This document shows, in pieces, positions 33,324-35,508 of a stretch of DNA of 35,508 nucleotides (position 1 is the stretch's first letter; every line of letters starts with the position of its first letter). The translations under genes were made by a program, and so were the position numbers. The notes beneath the pieces are model-generated. The model was given only the letters and a program-made list of their open reading frames with translations, was not told the DNA's origin and made no database searches. Source of the stretch: Microbacteriaceae bacterium PS02343 (GTDB taxonomy: Bacteria > Actinomycetota > Actinomycetes > Actinomycetales > Microbacteriaceae); NCBI GenBank assembly GCA_029959365.1, contig JASCOA010000025.1, positions 1 through 35,508 on the forward strand, written 5' to 3'.

Positions 33324-34596
33324 GCACCTCACCCTCAACGTCAACCTGCAGGGCTTCGGCCAGCGGCCCGCCGCCTGGCAGCTCGGCGACCGCGGCGGCG
33401 ATGCGCTGCTCGGCCACGAGCACTGGATCGCCTCGGCGAAGGCGGCCGAGCGCGGCCTGCTCGACGCGATCTTCTTCGCCGACCAGCCCGCCGCCGGCAA
33501 CCCCAACCCGCGACCCGGCAGCCAGCTGGAGCCCATCGCGCTGGCCGCGCTGCTGACCGGCGCGACCGAGCACGTCGGCGTGATCGCCTCGGCGTCGAGC
33601 ACGTACAACGATCCCGTCGAGCTCGCGGAGCGCCTGCTCGGCACCGACGTCGTGACGGGCGGCCGGCTGGGCTGGAACATCGTGACCACCTACAACCCGA
33701 ACGTCTCGGGCAACTTCGGCGTCGCCAGCAACCCCGATCGCGCCACGCGCTACCGCATCGCCGCCGACTTCGTCGCCGCGGTGCGCACCGTCTGGCAGGC
33801 CGCCGCCGACGACGGACGCTACGAGCACGAGGGCGAGTTCTTCCGCATCGCCGGCACCACCCCGGTGCGCAGCTCCGCGCAGGGGCACCCCGTGCTGTTC
33901 CAGGCGGGCGGCAGCGGCCCCGGTCGGGACCTCGCCGCGCGGGTGGCCGACGGCGTCTTCACCGTCGAGCTCACGCTGCCGAAGGCGATCCGGAACCGCC
34001 GCGAGCTGCAGGCGGCGGCCGCCGCGCTCGGCCGTCCCGGGCTGCCGAAGGTGACCCCGGGCCTCTCGCTCGTGATCGGCAGCACCGAGGAGGAGGCGCG
34101 CGCCCGCTTCGACGACCTCGAGTCTCGGGTTCCCGACGACTACGCCCTCGGCGCGCTGAGCAACGTCATCGGGCACGACGCCCGCACGCTGCCGCTCGAC
34201 GAGCCGATCCCGACCGAGATCCTCGACGCCCCGTGGGACCCGGATGCGCACGCCACCTCCGCGGGCTACCGCCTCACCTTCCAGGACTGGATCCAGGAGC
34301 GCCGGCGCAGCACCGTGCGCGAGATCGTGCGCGACTTCGGCGGCTACGGCGCCCGCATCATCATCGGCACCCCCGAGCGCATCGCCGACGACATCGAGCG
34401 CTGGTTCCGCGCCGGCGCAGCCGACGGCTTCAACCTCATGCTCGACGCCTTCCCCGAGGGCCTCGAGCTCTTCGCCGACCATGTGGCGCCGCTGCTGCAG
34501 GCCAAAGGCATCCACAAGCGCGAGTACGGCACCACCACGCTGCGCGACGCGATCGGCGCCGGCCCCGTGCGCGGGCGGGCGCTGCGCGCCGGCTGA
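33316..34596 (+). CDS. FMN-dependent monooxygenase, NtaA/DmoA/DszA type
   Basis: A 426-residue NtaA-type monooxygenase starting with GTG inside the preceding gene. It begins LTLNVNLQGFGQRPAAWQLG and has DAIFFADQPAAG, SASSTYNDPVELAERLLGTD, GGRLGWNIVTTYNPNVSGNF and HPVLFQAGGSGPGRDLAARV. The C-terminus ARIIIGTPERIADDIERWFR precedes ADGFNLMLDAFP. It is the last gene of unit 2 and the fourth full-length flavin monooxygenase of the luciferase class in the island. It has one internal methionine and no cysteine. The substrate is unknown. Confidence 0.87.
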   Translation: MPEHLTLNVNLQGFGQRPAAWQLGDRGGDALLGHEHWIASAKAAERGLLDAIFFADQPAAGNPNPRPGSQLEPIALAALLTGATEHVGVIASASSTYNDPVELAERLLGTDVVTGGRLGWNIVTTYNPNVSGNFGVASNPDRATRYRIAADFVAAVRTVWQAAADDGRYEHEGEFFRIAGTTPVRSSAQGHPVLFQAGGSGPGRDLAARVADGVFTVELTLPKAIRNRRELQAAAAALGRPGLPKVTPGLSLVIGSTEEEARARFDDLESRVPDDYALGALSNVIGHDARTLPLDEPIPTEILDAPWDPDAHATSAGYRLTFQDWIQERRRSTVREIVRDFGGYGARIIIGTPERIADDIERWFRAGAADGFNLMLDAFPEGLELFADHVAPLLQAKGIHKREYGTTTLRDAIGAGPVRGRALRAG

Positions 34597-34653
34597 AGGG
34601 GCTGCGGGTCGGCTCGACCTTCGCGCGCGGTGCGCCGACGTCGCTGCGAACGT

Positions 34654-34685
34654 GCGGATGCGCGGGCCCAGGTCCGCGCATCCGC
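34654..34685 (+). terminator. Hairpin after organosulfur unit 2
   Basis: GCGGATGCGCGG (34654-34665) pairs perfectly with CCGCGCATCCGC (34674-34685) around an 8-base loop. No T-run follows, so termination is probable rather than certain. Both arms contain the genome's frequent GGATGC/GCATCC word. Confidence 0.5.
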
Positions 34686-34689
34686 TCGC

Positions 34690-34986
<297 letters not shown>

Positions 34987-35508
34987 CTACCGCGGCAGCA
35001 GCGCCCGCAGCTGGGCGGCCCGCAGCTCGGTGTCCTGGGCCTGCACGAGCAGGAAGAGCGCGTTGCGGGCATGCTGCTGCGCCGTGTCGCGGCGATCGAT
35101 GCCGCGGCCGGCGCGCGCGACGACGAGTCCGCGGGCGAGCAGGTTGAGGGTCTCGAGCGCCTCGGCGCGCAGCGCGTGCCGCTCGGCGTCGAGCGAGGCG
35201 TCGATCGCGCCGAGCGCCTCCTGCGCTGCGGCCTGCTCTGCGAGCGCGTAGGCCCGGGCGCGCTGCGCCGCGACCTCCGGACGCCAGGCGTGCGCGAGCT
35301 CGACGCTCTCGGCCTCGTCCGCGAGCTCGTCGAGCACGCGCTGCGCGAGCCCGAACACGTGCGCCTTGGCGTCGAGGGCGCCGCGGCGCTGCTCGCGCCG
35401 CCACGCGTCCAGCGGGATGCGCTCGATGACGAGGCCGTCGTCCACGACGACCCCGTCGAGCGGGAGGCGGGCCGTGCGGCTTCCGCCGACGGCGCCGAGC
35501 TCCAGGGG
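34987..35508 (-). CDS. Acyl-CoA dehydrogenase-like protein, C-terminal part (cut by window edge)
   Basis: A minus-strand frame open to the right edge, with its stop (TAG) at 34987-34989; 173 residues are visible. The end HARNALFLLVQAQDTELRAA and the all-helical character with VERIPLDAW-like text (VIERIPLDAWRREQ) resemble the C-terminal helical domain of acyl-CoA dehydrogenase-fold proteins. Membership is tentative. The visible part has no cysteine and no methionine, like the island proteins, so it may belong to the same sulfur-responsive set. It converges on unit 2. The nearby sequence artefact means the very end should be confirmed. Confidence 0.5.
   Translation of the reverse strand, partial: PLELGAVGGSRTARLPLDGVVVDDGLVIERIPLDAWRREQRRGALDAKAHVFGLAQRVLDELADEAESVELAHAWRPEVAAQRARAYALAEQAAAQEALGAIDASLDAERHALRAEALETLNLLARGLVVARAGRGIDRRDTAQQHARNALFLLVQAQDTELRAAQLRALLPR

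Overview
The window is very GC-rich, gene-dense DNA from an actinomycete. Protein similarity, the TAnnnT type of -10 box placed 6-7 bases before start codons, the pilus/topA/tmk/holB order and the dense GGATGC/GCATCC words point to a Microbacteriaceae-like organism (inference; there is no rRNA in the window to confirm it). I see no IS element, prophage or CRISPR array.

Positions 1-17650 look like chromosomal core. A truncated LuxR-type regulator and thymidine kinase are followed by a convergent tRNA-Pro with a very long terminator-like palindrome. Next come a metallophosphoesterase and a PASTA-bearing class A penicillin-binding protein on the minus strand, then a 52-residue DUF4177-like protein and a RidA protein on the plus strand. 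Acetyl-CoA synthetase is on the minus strand. A 6C small RNA lies at about 7702-7803, followed by a stretch crowded with palindromes. Then come a Tad/Flp pilus operon (ATPase, TadB/C, DUF4244 pilin-like, two TadE-like proteins), topA, tmk, holB, a TetR regulator, tRNA-Thr and an ATP-grasp ligase. This order resembles the Mycobacterium tuberculosis ponA2/Rv3683, Rv3678A/Rv3678c, acs, 6C(B11), Rv3659c-Rv3654c, topA, holB neighbourhood.

After a clear terminator at 17665-17698, positions 17907-34596 hold 14 genes on one strand in two transcription units. Unit 1 (17907-28899) encodes a family-5 solute-binding protein, an NtaA/DszA-type FMN monooxygenase, a degenerate monooxygenase-like protein, an O-acetylhomoserine sulfhydrylase-like enzyme, an SfnB/DszC-like flavin oxidoreductase, two aldo/keto reductases and two more luciferase-like monooxygenases. 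Unit 2 (29016-34596) encodes two DppB/DppC-type permeases, a fused double ABC ATPase, a second degenerate monooxygenase-like protein and another NtaA-type monooxygenase. I read this as an organosulfur uptake and desulfurization system: import, C-S bond oxidation, removal of the aldehyde product, and capture of the released sulfur into homocysteine or methionine. The substrate cannot be told from sequence.

The most striking signal is in protein composition. By eye count, the 14 island proteins (about 5,480 residues) contain no cysteine at all and only about 17 internal methionines, and six of them have no sulfur amino acid beyond the initiator. The core proteins at 282-17649 (about 5,260 residues) have about 32 cysteines and about 56 internal methionines. 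Even the binding protein has lost the lipobox cysteine that normally anchors this family. This fits an extreme sulfur-saving system expressed under sulfur starvation. The truncated minus-strand gene at the right edge is also free of Cys and Met in its visible part.

Two stretches consist only of G and C (5488-5575 and 34844-34958, the latter with 56 consecutive C). Both lie between converging genes and are probably sequencing or assembly artefacts at strong hairpins.
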